64,000 nt of DNA from Rusavskia elegans (taxonomy: Eukaryota > Ascomycota > Lecanoromycetes > Teloschistales > Teloschistaceae), in NCBI GenBank assembly GCA_011316305.1, contig SAUG01000009.1, positions 124,001-188,000 on the forward strand, read 5' to 3'. Of this stretch, positions 11,893-24,342 are shown piece after piece (the first letter of the stretch is position 1; every line of letters begins with the position of its first letter). Under the pieces are notes generated by a model. That model was not told the DNA's origin and made no database searches. It saw nothing but the letters and a program-made list of their open reading frames with translations. The translations under genes were made by a program, and so were the position numbers.

Positions 11893-13430
11893 TCAATCAA
11901 GGCGCGCCATCATCTCATCTCTAGTCATCGGCGTGAAGTTATCCAGATCAACGCCCTTGTGCCGAAGCTCTTGGCGGGCGTGCGCCGGCACCAAAATATG
12001 GTTCTTCTCTGGGGCAATCGACAACTCTGTTGAAGTTGAGTGAGCTGTTCCTCCACAGGACGGGGCCAAACTCACCATGCCGCGAGAAGTCGAACAGTTT
12101 CGGCATCTCTTTCGATCCTCCATTCGGATGACGCGAGTCCGGAAATCGACATTGAGGATCCCGCAGCTCGTCAAAGAACGGGTGACACATGGCGTCAATT
12201 GCAGAGAGTCGTTGCGTAGGAGTATACTCCAGGAGTGCGGCAATCAAATCAATGGCATCATTCGATGCCTTGCGGAAGACCTGTGAACTGATTAGATGCG
12301 CCTTCGATGTTTCGCGTTTCGCTGCAAAGAGCAGGTGCGGGGTCTACCTTGTTGAACGGGTGGGGCTTGATTTGCGGGAATTTGTGCTCCATATAATTGG
12401 GGTTCATCGTACGGATCTGTTCCCGCGTGGGTGTTCCGAGCACTTTGATAATCTCCACCAGTTGATCGATCCCTGACTCCCCAGGAAACAGTGGTTGTCC
12501 CAACATCAACTCGGCCATTACACAGCCAGTGGACCAAACATCTAGAGGTCGTCATTAAGCATACAATGCTTTGATTCCAACAGAGAGCCTCTTACCGATC
12601 TTGGTGGTGTAGTTTGTTGCACCGAAAATCAATTCTGGTGCGCGGTAATAACGAGAACAGATGTACGAAACGTTTGGTTCGTTCTCCACCAGGATCTTAG
12701 CGCTGCCGAAATCACACAGTTTTAGCACCCCGGTGTTGGGATCAAGCAAGAGGTTTTGAGGCTTGATATCGCGGTGACAAATACCCTGCGAATGGATATA
12801 TGCAAGTGACCGGAAGAGCTGGTAGATGTATATTTTTATCTCCAAGATCGGCATTGTTGTCTTCATCTTGTTAAAGAAGCGAGAAGCGCGATACACAGTC
12901 TCTGGGACAAACTCGAGGACTAGGTTCAGATATACTTCTTCCTTCTATTGATCGTAGATCGTTAGCAATCTCTGTATCAGACTCTTCGTCGACTCCTTCT
13001 GCTTACACGATCCCCATTAGAGTAGTAAAAGGCCTTCAATTCAACAATGTTTGGGTGGCGAACAATGCGCATGATCTGCAGCTCACGATTCTGTAGATAA
13101 TTAGATCCCCAACGCCCAAAGCAATTCGATCACACCAGTTCACCTTGAACCGCTTATCCTGAAGAACACGCTTGATTGCAGCGTCTTCGCCGGTTGGAGA
13201 AAGCTTGGTCTGGAAGACGACGCCGAAGGAACCGTTGCCGACAATTTTGCATTGAGTATATTGCATTTCCTTGGTTTCACCAGTGAGACCATCTTGGACT
13301 TTTTCGCGAACAACTTCTGCTACGCTGTTAGTAAAAGTGGTAGTGCGAGCATCGTCAAGTATTGTGCAAAGAATGACTGCCTACCGCCGAGTCGTAAACC
13401 TGAAAACCCGCTTGGACGACTAGAGGACAT
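11893..13430 (-). CDS. Glycogen synthase kinase 3 family Ser/Thr kinase
   Basis: CMGC-group kinase of the GSK3 family (yeast Rim11/Mck1/Mrk1/Ygk3, fission yeast Skp1). Seven exons fit: 13430-13385, 13319-13144, 13090-13007, 12944-12596, 12541-12348, 12280-12076 and 12026-11893, giving 395 residues, the normal fungal length. Visible motifs in order are the glycine loop [12 protein letters not shown], the ATP-anchoring lysine in [25 protein letters not shown], the activation-loop tyrosine in [12 protein letters not shown], and [17 protein letters not shown] conserved N-terminal [17 protein letters not shown] precedes the kinase domain. The acceptor of intron 1 has two nearby AGs (CAGAAG), so one residue is uncertain. 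Confidence 0.93.
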
Positions 13431-16400
13431 TTCGAAGTTCACCGAACTTGACGCCGGTCTGTGCTATCGGTGATCTACCAAACTCGAGATGGTCCTCGAG
13501 CTCAATGGTGAAAAATTGGGTGGCTTGAGGGTTTGAAAAGAATCCGTCGTGGGCGAAAATTTGCCTGCTAGTAGAATGAAGTCTGAAAGGATAAAGAAGA
13601 GAATGTGCAGAAATTGCGTGAAAAGAAGACGACGATGAGAAGCCGTAGGACGTTGTACTGTCAATGAAGAGCTCGGCGCCCTCGTCCTTGCACAAGTTCC
13701 GGTAGGGATGTCAATAGATCTTGTGCCCAAAAAAGGTGTCTTGGGAAGCGTGAGTCGTGAAATTCTGACAGAGATCTATGGCGAGGGCGACTGAGCAGCA
13801 GGACGAGTGTGGAGACGATGACTGTTGAGATGCCTTGCCAACAGACTACAGCCCTGCACCTCTTGACCAGCAGGTATGAAATTGAGGTTGCGTTGTCGCT
13901 GCGCCAAACACGCCAAGGGCAAAGATGTCGTCGAGATATACTGGGCCTAATGAAGGCACTGCCGGGCCAAAGGATCTTCACTTGGCTTCTTCTTCGGCTT
14001 CCCCCACAGGAATTGAAGCTCTAGAGATGAGGGCCGATGACCTGGTCCAGAGATACAATGGCGGATTCGGGAGTATTTCAAAGACTCGAAATGCAATGCT
14101 GCAAAACCGCCCCTTGTGGCTCGCTGCTACAGCCCGGCGACTCTTCCGTGAGTGCAGCTACCTTTCCGTAGTCTGTGCACCGACAACGCTTGCAGGGAAG
14201 GCGTTGAGAATGGGATTTGGGTCTCGGAAGACTGAGCAGGAGGTTCGTGAATGGTGGGCCGGTCGGTAGCAGGGATTCTGTTGGGAGGTAGTAGTGCGAC
14301 TCAAATGATTGTAAATGCGGACTTGAAAGGCAAGTCTGGCCTGTTAAGGATTGAGAGAAGAGTACTGCGCGATAGAGCGTTAGTCGAGTATCAAGGGTCC
14401 TGAGGTGTGTTGGAGTTGTAGGATCGGGGTGGAGCTTGGTGGAGGATTCGATCGAGTCCAGCCGAAGCGACCATGTGCCGACTCACTGGAAGGCAGGGAA
14501 TGATGATCTAGGTAGCGGGTTGGAAGAAGGCGACGAGGGACGGACCAGGTATTTTGGTTTCAAGAATGAAATCACAAGGAGCGTGCATCTGGGGGCTTTG
14601 GAATTGGATAGAGGGGAAGAGGTTCTCGGTTATAGTCTACTAAATATCGCCAGAGGCTTGGAGCAGCAGGTCATGCGGACACTTTGCTAGGCTGGATTCA
14701 AAGTCGAATGAACCGCTACAGGCACCGTACCTCTGAAGTCAGTCCTTCCCTGGTCCACTAGTCCACCAAGTCAAGTTTATTTCCCTGCGACAAACTTCGG
14801 TACAGCTGCAGCGGTGTCGCATCATCGACCAGGTACGAGTACCTTGCACCTGGAGCTCGCTCCAATTCGATCTATATATTGCCCGTAACCATATTACGAC
14901 CCAACTGTTCCTTCAGCCCACACGGATGGACGGCCACGTCTTTGGGTTCGCTACCACGACACTTGATGATCTGGCAGTGGTCTGCCTGTCCTCCCGTGCA
15001 CCAGCCTCTCGCGCCGTCAACCCAGTGTTTGCTGGTTCTGGGACCGACTCCAGCGGGTAGGGTCATGGACGCCCTCCGTCATGCATTGAAGCTCCCAGAT
15101 AGGACGAGGGATTGGTTGGATTTGTTGTCCAGTATCCGTACTCCGTAGACCAGCGAGATGAACAAAGGCCCGGCTACGGACGATGGGAATGGCCTGCGCC
15201 TAAGGTGTCGTGCATCATGGGTACATACTCGCCAGCCGGATTGAATGTCCACTACCTATCCGTTTGCGAGATCAGGGTTATGTTGGGAGCTACTCCTCCG
15301 CTAGGCACGGTCAGGTACGATGTTTCGACAGAGCGGATGCCTTTGCTGCTGGGCAAGCTGTGGCGTTTGACAGTTCCACTCAATTGACTTGGATACATGT
15401 GGAAGAATGCCCTGCCAGGGCAAGGGGATAAATATAAATGAGAGCAGCCGACGACTATTATGCATCCTCTCTGCAATAATGACAGCAAAGGTCATGACCG
15501 TCCAATGCGGTGCAGATGGATCTCCACTGTAGCAACCACTGAATGCTGTTCTGAACCGGCAATACTTCCCGCAATCCCAGCCATACCGAGTTACCGACGC
15601 AAGAATAGTGTGGCGGACAAGACGCATTCGTCCGCGTGCATGGCTACAACAGATTAGAGGTTGTGACTAAGTTGTTGGTCCGAGTCCATTGGCTTGCAGA
15701 GTGGATCTGAGTTGCTGATCCCGTTCTGTCACTGCTCCAACCCCCATCTCTAGCAAAGGGGCACAATGCACAGGGAACAAATGAAAACCGGTGATTCTTG
15801 GTAATTATAATATTGCTGATCATCATCGTGATCACCCTGCTCTAGCTCGTTGTGACCCACAGCGGCAACTTACGTGAGCCCGTTCCTGAAGCTTTCGGGT
15901 CCTCAGCTGACGTTCAGCAAATTGCATCTCCACCGGTGACGAACTCAAGAATAATAGAGTAATGGGGGGCCCAAGGCTCGCCAACGTTGATCGCACATGT
16001 CTTGGAGCCAATTTCGTGTCTTCAAATGACTGCAAAAGGAGTCAAGAATGGAACCCTCTTCCCCTCGGTCCAAATAATAATAATATCACCTGTAGAGTGG
16101 TGTGACCTTTTTGAGTGCCCGCATCAAATCACGAACGCGTGGTCCGAGCTTCGGGCACTGCATGCTAATAAAGGGGTAAGGTGTACCTTCACGTGTCACG
16201 ATGATCATTCATGACGATCGCCATTGTTGAATATTTATTCATGCCCACTCGTGCTTCCATGACACTAGCCAAACCGAACATGCATCACGCCATGGGCATG
16301 GGCAAGGGCAACTTTAGCCAAGCCCGTTTCCATTTAAGTCGAGGTCCTTCCGAGAAAGACAACCTCAAGATTCGTTATCAGTCTATTGCTCAACCACTCG

Positions 16401-16990
16401 TGTACTGCAAGGACCCGATGCTAGGTAACGAAGCACCGTGAATCTTGCTGATTTGGAGCGCATCGGCCGAACACTTTGGCAGAAAACAGCCGTCACAGCT
16501 CGACTTGCCGTCATCCAGCATTCAAATGGGACCTAATGCGACGGCTACGTCGATGTACCTTAGCAGCTCTGCTACGATGCCAAACATCGGACACGCTTTC
16601 CAGTGGTGCACACTTCGGCATGTGGCAATCTGATCTTGTCTCAGTCCCAGGTCAAGATAAAGTCCACCGAAAGAAGGAAGTCCGACAGAATATAGTTGAA
16701 TATTTACAAGTCAAGTCATGACCAATCCAACCAGACGCTTTGTACAATAACGCTGAAGCCCCGTTCGTACGATGCTCCCAGCCTGGTTCGCTTCAATATA
16801 TATGATTGCAAGGCTCAATCGCCTGTGCACCGTCCGTGATTATATAGCAGCATCGAGCGGAGGTCTGAAGTTCCGCCTCCCCGTTCATCCGGCAGACGAA
16901 TCCCTAGTAAGACAGAATGGAAGTCGATGGTAGGAGTGGAAAGGATGTCGAGGCGCGCGCACGCCATGAGGAATGGCTGTAACCCGGTTT
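13431..16990. other. Long gene-poor stretch upstream of GSK3
   Basis: About 3.56 kb between the GSK3 start and the TOM40 stop. Several open frames of 60-115 codons exist on both strands (for example 13925-14269 plus) but none shows a known domain, plausible introns or alignment to a family I recognise. The part nearest GSK3 is probably its promoter and a long leader. A noncoding RNA cannot be ruled out from sequence alone. Confidence 0.35.
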
Positions 16991-18199
16991 TCAGAAAGGA
17001 ACTGCAGGAGCTTGGACTCCCCCTTTCTCGGCTTGTTCCATGAGATCTTCGCTCATGGCCTCGACCGAGACACCTACTCCGACTTTGGCTTGTTGCTGTT
17101 TTCACACCCAGTCAGCGTCTCATTTGGATGAAGATGAACTTCGAAAGCTGACAATCCACGTCAACGTACCTTGAGGTGGTCCATCTCTCCAGCAAACGTC
17201 ACCCTCACAGCAGGCAGGATGGTCTTTTCCAACAGACAGCTGAGCCGTCCCTTGCTGTCGACCTGCGCCCTGAATGTCGAAGCCCGGAATTCGTACTTGG
17301 CGCCTGCTGTTGCCGAACCTTCCTTCTGCAGGCTTCCGCCCATTGGGCCTCCTTGACCGCTCAATCCTGGTGCAAACTGTAGACTCAGATCCGTTCCCAC
17401 CGAAACCTTGTCCGTCAGTCTCCGCCAATATGACGAGCTGATAGCGCTTCCTTGTGGTCCTTCCGTCTGCACTTGCAAACTTGCGATCCAGTCCGAGCCC
17501 TTGTATCTCGCGCCGTAAGAGAGCAGTGCCTCGGGGCTGGAATTCATTGCCACCCGTTGCCAGACGGCTTCGGTACCAAGAGCAAGACTGGGCGTGACGG
17601 ACTGTAGATAGCTTGCAATGAATATACCCTTGACGCCTCCTTCGATGATCGAGGGGTTCATTGCTTTGAGGGAAGCCGTGAAATCTCTGCCACTGTAATC
17701 GTTCTCAATGGACAACATGCTCTGGGAAGATTGTATCTGCGCGTGAGTTTTGGTGATGAGGGAGTCGTTCCACCGATAATTCGATCTTGCTATCAGGGAA
17801 CCATCATTTTCCATCGTACCCTGAAGGAAGACCTTTGAAGGAGGTCAGAAGGCGGTCCGAAAGGGTTTGGGATTGACGCACCTTTGAACTACCATACAGA
17901 GCACTGAAGGTATACGGTGACATGCCTTGAGCACCCATAGATAGCTGATGTGAAAGTTGGAAGATTGGGGAGTTGCTGATGGGTTTGTTCCATTCGGCGC
18001 GCAGGCCGGTGAACATGAAGTTGGTGAGGAGAACATCCCTTGAGACCTCTCGGTTGATGTTCTCGAAGGTACCCGGGTTGGACAGGCCTAATGCGTCTCG
18101 ACGCTCCAGAAACGACAGATAAGTGTTCCGTACAGCAGAAGCGAGAGCATTATCATTGATCAGCCCCGTAGGTATCGAAGCGAGTTTCCCGTCATCCAT
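16991..18199 (-). CDS. TOM40: Mitochondrial outer-membrane import channel TOM40
   Basis: Beta-barrel channel of the TOM complex, the entry gate for nuclear-encoded mitochondrial precursors. Three exons, 18199-17882, 17832-17170 and 17095-16991, give 361 residues. Family marks are ERRDALGLSNPGTFENINRE near residue 35, VLLTNFMFTGLRAEW, the QGMSPYTFSALYGSSK stretch ending exon 1, ASYLQSVTPSLALGTEAVWQ, and SYGARYKGSDWIASLQ in the barrel. The C-terminus ends in a short acidic helix (EDLMEQAEKGG) as in fungal Tom40. The chosen start (MDDGKLAS) gives a normal-length N-terminal segment; an in-frame ATG at 18349 would add 50 unusual residues. Some fungi carry a divergent second copy, and I cannot tell which this is. 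Confidence 0.9.
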
Positions 18200-18769
18200 A
18201 GTCCTGATGAGGTGCGCCCCCAGCGCAGACCGTCTTGTCTGGTGTGTTGCGAGGTCTGTGGCACTAGAGCTCTCGAAATTGGTAACGACGAGGTGGTGGG
18301 AAGTGACGGTCCTTTGGATAAAAATTCGTTCGACTGGCCTACAGAACAATGCTTGTCAGTATACTTTTTTGGACGTGAAACATTGGAGTCTAGCTGCTTT
18401 CCGCAAGCTCAGCCTTACCTTACTTACCTTACCTTAGTTGCAACCGATATCATGACTTACCTTACCATACCATACCGTCACACGGTACTAAAGGTTCTTA
18501 CCTTATCATGCTGGTAATAAGCCAAGCTGGAAGGTGGACCTTCAGGTACCTAGGAAATCTACTTTGATAACATATTCCATTTTCCTACTGCCGATGAACC
18601 TCTCACAATTGTCTATGGAATCATGGCTTGTGATTTAAGATCATGAAGCTGCTGACAAACAAAGCTCCCGGTGCTCTCCCGAACTTCTTTTCACAGATGG
18701 ATACGTTGTTGTAAGTCTACATACTCCGAAATCTCCCAAATACATCGGTTTGCGGATCAGACGCGGGCC
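18200..18769. promoter_or_regulatory. Divergent promoter region between TOM40 and the PFK2-type gene
   Basis: About 570 bp separate the two divergent start codons. The part at 18412-18480 contains repeated TTACC units (CTTACCTTACTTACCTTACC and then CTTACCTTACC, CATACCATACC). Such pentamer runs are seen in promoters and leaders of several Dothideomycete and other fungal genomes; their role here is unknown. Confidence 0.4.
18412..18480 (+). repeat. Short imperfect TTACC/CATACC tandem repeat
   Basis: A run of about 70 bp made of TTACC and ATACC pentamers with small interruptions, lying between the divergent TOM40 and PFK2-type genes. It is read directly from sequence. No function is assigned. 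Confidence 0.6.
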
Positions 18770-20922
18770 ATGGTAGGGGCGCTTCTGCAGCCTAGTTTAC
18801 TCATCATACCATACAGAACTGCAGATGTTGCAGCGAATGCGCCTCGTTTCAGGCGGAAACCGAGTACCTACGTAGATGCAATACATGATCTGCCAGCAAG
18901 AGAGGAGCTGGCCCCAGCTCAGTTGTATAGCACCGAGTCCGGTCGGCTGTTCCATTGTGGCCGCATTGCGATAGCGACTGTTGGCCTGCCTGCAAGAGGC
19001 AAGACGTGAGTTCCATCTTTTGCAAGGCTAAACCTCTTCTATCATCTTGGATGACACCAGCTGCTCGCTAGGCACATTTCCGTTGCGTTAGCGAGATATC
19101 TGCGATGGTATGTATGAAGAACAGGGTGCTTGGTAGCGACTACTTATTTACATCGAGCAAGGCTTGGAGTCAAGACCCGAGTTTTCCACCTAGGTGATTA
19201 CCGAAGAGAGAGTGTTGGACCCGGTCAAAGCATACCGGACGACTACTTCTTCGTCAACGGTGCGTTCGTCTGTCGGAACTGTCTTTCCTCTGCGTATCTC
19301 AAGCTGATGCTTGAGCCCTCAGCTTCTGCAGCTTCTGTACTTCTCCGCCAAAAGATCCTCAAGAAATGTCGAGACGACATCTACCACTTTCTCAATCATG
19401 AGAACGGCCAAATCGCAATATATGATGCGGTCAATCCGCTTGCTGCGGGAAGACGATCTCTCGCGAAGGAATTCGCAAAGCATGACGTTGAGGTACTGCT
19501 GATCGGATTACCCAAATCCGAAATTCCCATTCACACATGGTTGACAGGCCCCAGACCCTTTTCATCGAATCCGCCTGCACTGACGAACGAATCATTGAGG
19601 AGAATGTTCGGAGCGTTAAGATCTCTTCTCCAGACGTAAGAGCTCCAGTGTCCATGTTGGGCTACAATCTCCTGAAATCCGTAGTACATCGGTTGGTCGT
19701 CTGAGGATGCAGTGAAACATTACCTATCAAGGATGAGTGCAAAGATTCCACATTTCGAAACGATGGAGGAGCCGGAGTTGAATTACATCAAGGTAGGGAT
19801 CATCGATGACGAACTTGGACTGAAAAGTGACAATTGACGAACATTTTTTCGACGTGCAGATGTTCAACGCCGGGGAGCGGCTTACGATCAACAATTGCAG
19901 CTTTGGATACTTGTCCTACCGGATTGTCTTCTACCTTCTGAATCTACATATCAAGTCAAGGCACACGTACTTCGTACGCGTGGGTTTTTCCAGTCCGGCC
20001 TCCCTCGCACAGTACTAAGTTATGCCCAGGCCGGCACCACATCAGATGAAGATTCGTATAAGACAGACGCTGGTCTTTCCGATCAGGGGAGGCTGTACGC
20101 GGAGAAGATGGGGCAGGCCCTATTGCAGCACAGGGAAGCGGAAAGGTTGGCATTGATCGAGCGTGGCGGACCAGACATACCTCTGAAACCATTGAGGGTG
20201 TGGACGTCAACTCGCAGACGAACTGTGGAAACTGCCGAATGGCTGTACGAACAAGGGTACAGCGTAAGACAGCGGACGCAACTAAGTCAGCTCAATCCAG
20301 GTGTGTGTGAAAAGATGTCCGAGAGGCGGATCAGGGCGGAGATGCCAGATGAAGTCGCAAAGCACGAAGCCGACCCTTACCATCATCGGTATCCCAGAGC
20401 TGAGGTGAGTCAATGCGGGCGATGGTGCATTTTCCGGATCTGTTGACGTTGTGCTAGTCATACCATGACCTGGCAGTTCGTCTGGAGCCGATCATCCTGG
20501 AGCTAGAGCGGCAGCAGGACGACCTTTTGATTATCGCGCATGAAAGTGTGCTTCGTGTGTTGTATGGCTATCTCATGGCTTGTAACGCTACCGACATTCC
20601 AGGGCTGTCATTCCCCCGAAACGAGATCATCGAGATCATTCCGGCAAGTTACAACAACGAATCGTCAAGCATCCCGATCCCTGATCTGCCACCTGAAATC
20701 ATCCCGGCTTCACCCGAAGACGTCAAGATTCCGGTCCCTCCCAGCGAAGGGCCAAGTGGGACTGCTACGCCGATGAATCTGGACCCGCCCATGATGACCC
20801 CCGGGAATCCGAGATTTGGGTCACCACGCAAACCGGCCACGCCGCAAGCGAATGGTGGCTCAAGTCCTCAGGAAGCAGGCGAAGGTTCTTTGCTGCTCGT
20901 AGAGAGGGCACTTCGAGATTAG
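18770..20922 (+). CDS. 6-phosphofructo-2-kinase/fructose-2,6-bisphosphatase-like protein with an altered phosphatase site
   Basis: Makes fructose 2,6-bisphosphate, the regulator of glycolysis and gluconeogenesis. Exons visible include 18770-19005, 19072-19107, 19162-19259, 19316 to about 19490, and 19555 onward, with further introns near 19640, 19795, 20000 and 20405. The kinase half has the P-loop ATVGLPARGKT (split by intron 1), FHLGDYRRESVG and NHENGQIAIYDAVN. The phosphatase half has STRRRTVETAEWLYEQG, LNPGVCEKMSERRI and IIAHESVLRVLYGYL. At the expected RHGE motif the spliced sequence reads VRAGTTSDED, so the phosphohistidine is replaced by alanine. I infer a kinase-active, phosphatase-inactive paralogue. 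A proline-rich C-terminal tail with SP/TP sites follows. The start is uncertain; 18770 is the ATG nearest the conserved region. Confidence 0.88.
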
Positions 20923-21029
20923 AGCAAATGAGTATCCTGTTAGCAGCAATCGAGAACATATACGACTCGATATAGCTAGAGAGAACAACAACAACGATGT
21001 GGCAGGTCGAATGTAGAAGTGCACTAGGT

Positions 21030-21471
21030 TCAGCCTCCGTGCAATGTAGAGACGAACAGGATGTTGTCGTCTTTCTGCAAGACATAGTCCGCTTCGCCTT
21101 CGAGTTCCCAGTCGGCGTCGTTGATAAGGACAAGAATTCCAGGGCGACTCGGATCAAGTTAGTTAGGACCACGGTGATTAGGGCGAGATGACGAACATGG
21201 CATCATCCACAACGAAGAACTCTTTCCTCGGGTCTTTCATAACGTATTTGCATAGATGACGCACGAGAGAGGCCATATTTGACGGCTTACCGTTCTCATC
21301 GAGGGCTGGTAGTGATACTGAGCGCTTTCGCTGGTTGGAAAAGAGCATGTCGAGTCCACCACTGCAAGCCATTAATGTTCGAAGCCACCGGGCGGTTCTG
21401 TATTTGATATCGCACCTGAACTCAACTGTAATGCGAACACTTTCGTCGACATTCACATTCCGCTCAACCAT
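21030..21471 (-). CDS. URM1: Ubiquitin-related modifier URM1
   Basis: Sulfur carrier for 2-thiolation of wobble uridine in cytosolic tRNAs (Lys, Glu, Gln) and a protein modifier (urmylation). Three exons, 21471-21416, 21361-21197 and 21147-21030, give 112 residues. Sequence marks are [19 protein letters not shown] at the first beta hairpin, [38 protein letters not shown], and the C-terminal LFVSTLHGG whose terminal Gly-Gly is thiocarboxylated by Uba4. It converges with the PFK2-type gene (107 bp between stop codons) and diverges from ELP2 (211 bp between starts). Confidence 0.95.
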
Positions 21472-21682
21472 GTCTCACAAATGTCCGTTCCCCAAGGCAG
21501 TCGATTTTCCTCGAACATAAATAATGAAGATCCACACGGATCATATCTGCTTCCAGTTTGCTTGGCGCCAAGCTGTGCGGAAACCTCACTAGACAGACAA
21601 ATCCGACGCCGTTATTCGAGCACCTTTCATCACCTTGCTTCCACCGTCAATTTCACGGTCGGGCATTGCAATGCCATTGTGA
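21472..21682. promoter_or_regulatory. Shared divergent promoter of URM1 and ELP2
   Basis: Only 211 bp lie between the start codons of URM1 (minus) and ELP2 (plus), so both promoters and both leaders must fit here. The two products act in the same tRNA wobble-uridine modification pathway. Co-regulation is an inference. I see no obvious TATA box. Confidence 0.6.
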
Positions 21683-24215
21683 ATGGTGGGCTTTCGTACC
21701 GAGTACATCGCTGCAGGCGGCAATCGACATCCTGCAGCAGCGGACTGGGATGCCATCACGGGACTGCTCGCTTATGGGAGTGACATCAATGTCGCCTTGT
21801 GGAAGCCATTGGTAAGGTTTAAGAAACCATATCGGCAGCCTTGGTGCTGATAACTGAAGGACGCAGGTCATGAAGGCGTCTCTGCACTGCTATGTGCTCA
21901 CGCTGATATCGTGAATGTTGTCAAGTTCTTCTATCCCGCTACTGACTGGCCACATCTGTTACTTAGTGGCTCAGCCGATCAAACAATAAGACTATGGCAA
22001 ACTGACCCATCAGCCCACCGTCTCTACAGTCCTGTTGGCGTGCTCCAAGGCCATGCAGCTTCCATTAATTGTCTGAACGTGGTACCCGGACGTCAAGTCT
22101 TAGCTTCCGGCGCAGCTGACGCAACTATCAAGATATGGCACCTGGACTTCAAGGAACATCAATGGAATACATCCCTCCTTCAAACCATTCAGACTAGTCC
22201 AAGATTCCTTCCGCTTACTCTGTGCTTTTCCGCGGCCAAGGGCGACGACTTCTTACTGGCGGCAGCCGGCACCAAGGGAGCCATCCATGTCTATGCCTCG
22301 AAAAGCAGCCGCGATCTGACCCACCAGGCCACATTAACCGGCCATGAGGGATGGATCCGATCACTCGCCATCACCACCGAGGATGCCCAACCCAACAGTG
22401 ATCTCTTGCTGGCTTCTGCAAGTCAGGACAAGTACATCCGGCTTTGGCGATGTCGCCAAATTCATAGCTCCGCGTCAGGAGAAGACCAACAACTTAATGG
22501 AAACATCGACTTTGATAGCCTTCTTTCGAACAAAACGCATAGGGTGCAAACTCGGTCTGGGTCTTATTTCCTGACCTTTGAAGCTCTTCTCCTGGGCCAT
22601 GACGATTGGATATACACAGTTTCGTGGCAAAGGATCGCCGGAAAATTGCGACTATTGTCGGCATCTGCTGACAGCTCATTATCCATGTGGGACTCAGAAG
22701 CAGCGTCTGGGCTTTGGGTTTGTACTACTCGGCTCGGCGAGATCAATGCACAAAAAGGTTCAACAACAGCGACTGGAAGCATGGGAGGATTCTGGATAGG
22801 GCTTTGGTCGCCTAGTGGGCAGAGTGTAGCATGTCTTGGAAGGACTGGTAGTTGGAGGTTGTGGACCTATGATAGCGACCAAGACCGTTGGTTGCAACGC
22901 GTCGGAGTCAGTGGCCACACAAAATCTGTAATGGACGTCGCTTGGGCAAGAGACGGTTCTTACTTGCTCTCCACTGGCTCGGACCAGACGACACGTTTGC
23001 ATGCAAAGTGGATCAGTGACGGGGCTGCATCCTGGCACGAGTTTGCAAGACCACAGATCCACGGATACGATCTGAACTGCATCGACGTTATTGGAGAGCT
23101 CCGATTTGTGTCAGGAGCAGATGAAAAGCTATTAAGAGTATTCGATGAGCCCAAAAGAACGGCCGAGCTTTTATCGCAGCTTTGCGGTGTTGAGAGCGCC
23201 TCGCGAGGGTCACTTCCAGAAGCTGCCAACATTCCAGTGCTAGGTCTATCGAACAAAGCCTTGGAAGCATCCGCTGAGCCCCTCTCAGGCCCAAGAGATC
23301 GAAGTGACAGCGATAATTCGTGGCAGTCCACTTTGCCAGACGACCCGAAGATCCGCAAATCTTATTATCCACCAACAGAAGACGATCTGGCAAGACACAC
23401 TCTGTGGCCAGAGAGTGAGAAGCTTTACGGGCACGGGTACGAAATCTCTGCTGTTGCTGTCAGTCACAATGGCTTACTTATCGCAACGGCGTGTAAAGCC
23501 AGCTCTTTGGACCACGCGGTTATCCGTCTATTTGAGACCATCGACTGGAGAGAGCTCAAGCCCCCACTGGTAGCTCATTCCCTGACTGTCACAAGTCTAC
23601 GATTCAGTGACGATGACTGCCATCTCCTGAGCACGGGACGAGATAGACAGTGGAGTTTATTCGAAAGAGGCAAAGCGGACTCTCATGTATTTGCACTGAA
23701 AGCAAAGTATCCAAGAGCCCATTCAAGAATGATCCTCAGCGCCTGCTGGGCGCCCGTTGAAGTGGGGGAAATTTTCGTCACTGGCGGCAGAGATAAGACG
23801 TACAAGATCTGGAACTTGCAGAAGACTGGCAGTGAATTAGTAGACACGATCTACGCGTCCGGACCTGTCACCGCCGTTGATATCCTTGGTCGTCTAGTAC
23901 AGGCCATGCTGGTGCTTGCAGTGGCCACCGAGACTGGCGAAGTATCCATCCATCTCTTGGAAAGAACAACACTGGAAATCAAATCGACCCATAGACTCGA
24001 AGATCAGTAAGTTTTCCTCAGACTTAGGTTCCCATTCATAATGGCCTGGCAGATCACGCTCTTCGAAAGCAATCATGCAGCTCCGCTGGCGGCCCTCGCC
24101 AGCAGACGAAGACAAGCGACGGGATAGAGAACACGTGGAGGACCCCGTCGGACAATTAGCAATCGGTAACGAGGACAGTTCACTGAGAATTTTGCAGTGT
24201 TCCTTGACAGGGTAG
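21683..24215 (+). CDS. ELP2: Elongator complex subunit 2 (WD40 protein)
   Basis: Double-propeller scaffold subunit of Elongator, which makes the cm5U base of mcm5U34 in tRNAs. Three exons, 21683-21811, 21860-24006 and 24053-24215, give 812 residues. The N-terminus reads MVGFRTEYIAAGGNRHPAA followed by ALWKPL, typical of Elp2. Many WD40 repeats follow, for example LLSGSADQTIRLWQTD and VLASGAADATIKIWHLD, with the second propeller from about residue 390. The last exon restores the conserved end (LRWRP and LAIGNEDSSLRILQCSL). The acceptor at 21859 rather than the nearby CAG at 21866 is needed to keep the frame. The stop is 127 bp from the converging CAF16-like stop. Confidence 0.94.
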
Positions 24216-24342
24216 GTCCTTAGAAATGGAACCACACTCCTCCAATGCATTGGTCTAAGTGCTGTGGTGTTATTCCATCCATGACGCATGGTGATGGACA
24301 GCGTGTTGAATCTGCTGAAGCAAGTATCCTTCGACATAGGGT

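Noticed and set aside
13925..14269. 114-codon plus-strand open frame upstream of GSK3
   Set aside because: No recognisable domain and no homologous relation I can see; more likely chance in GC-balanced DNA.
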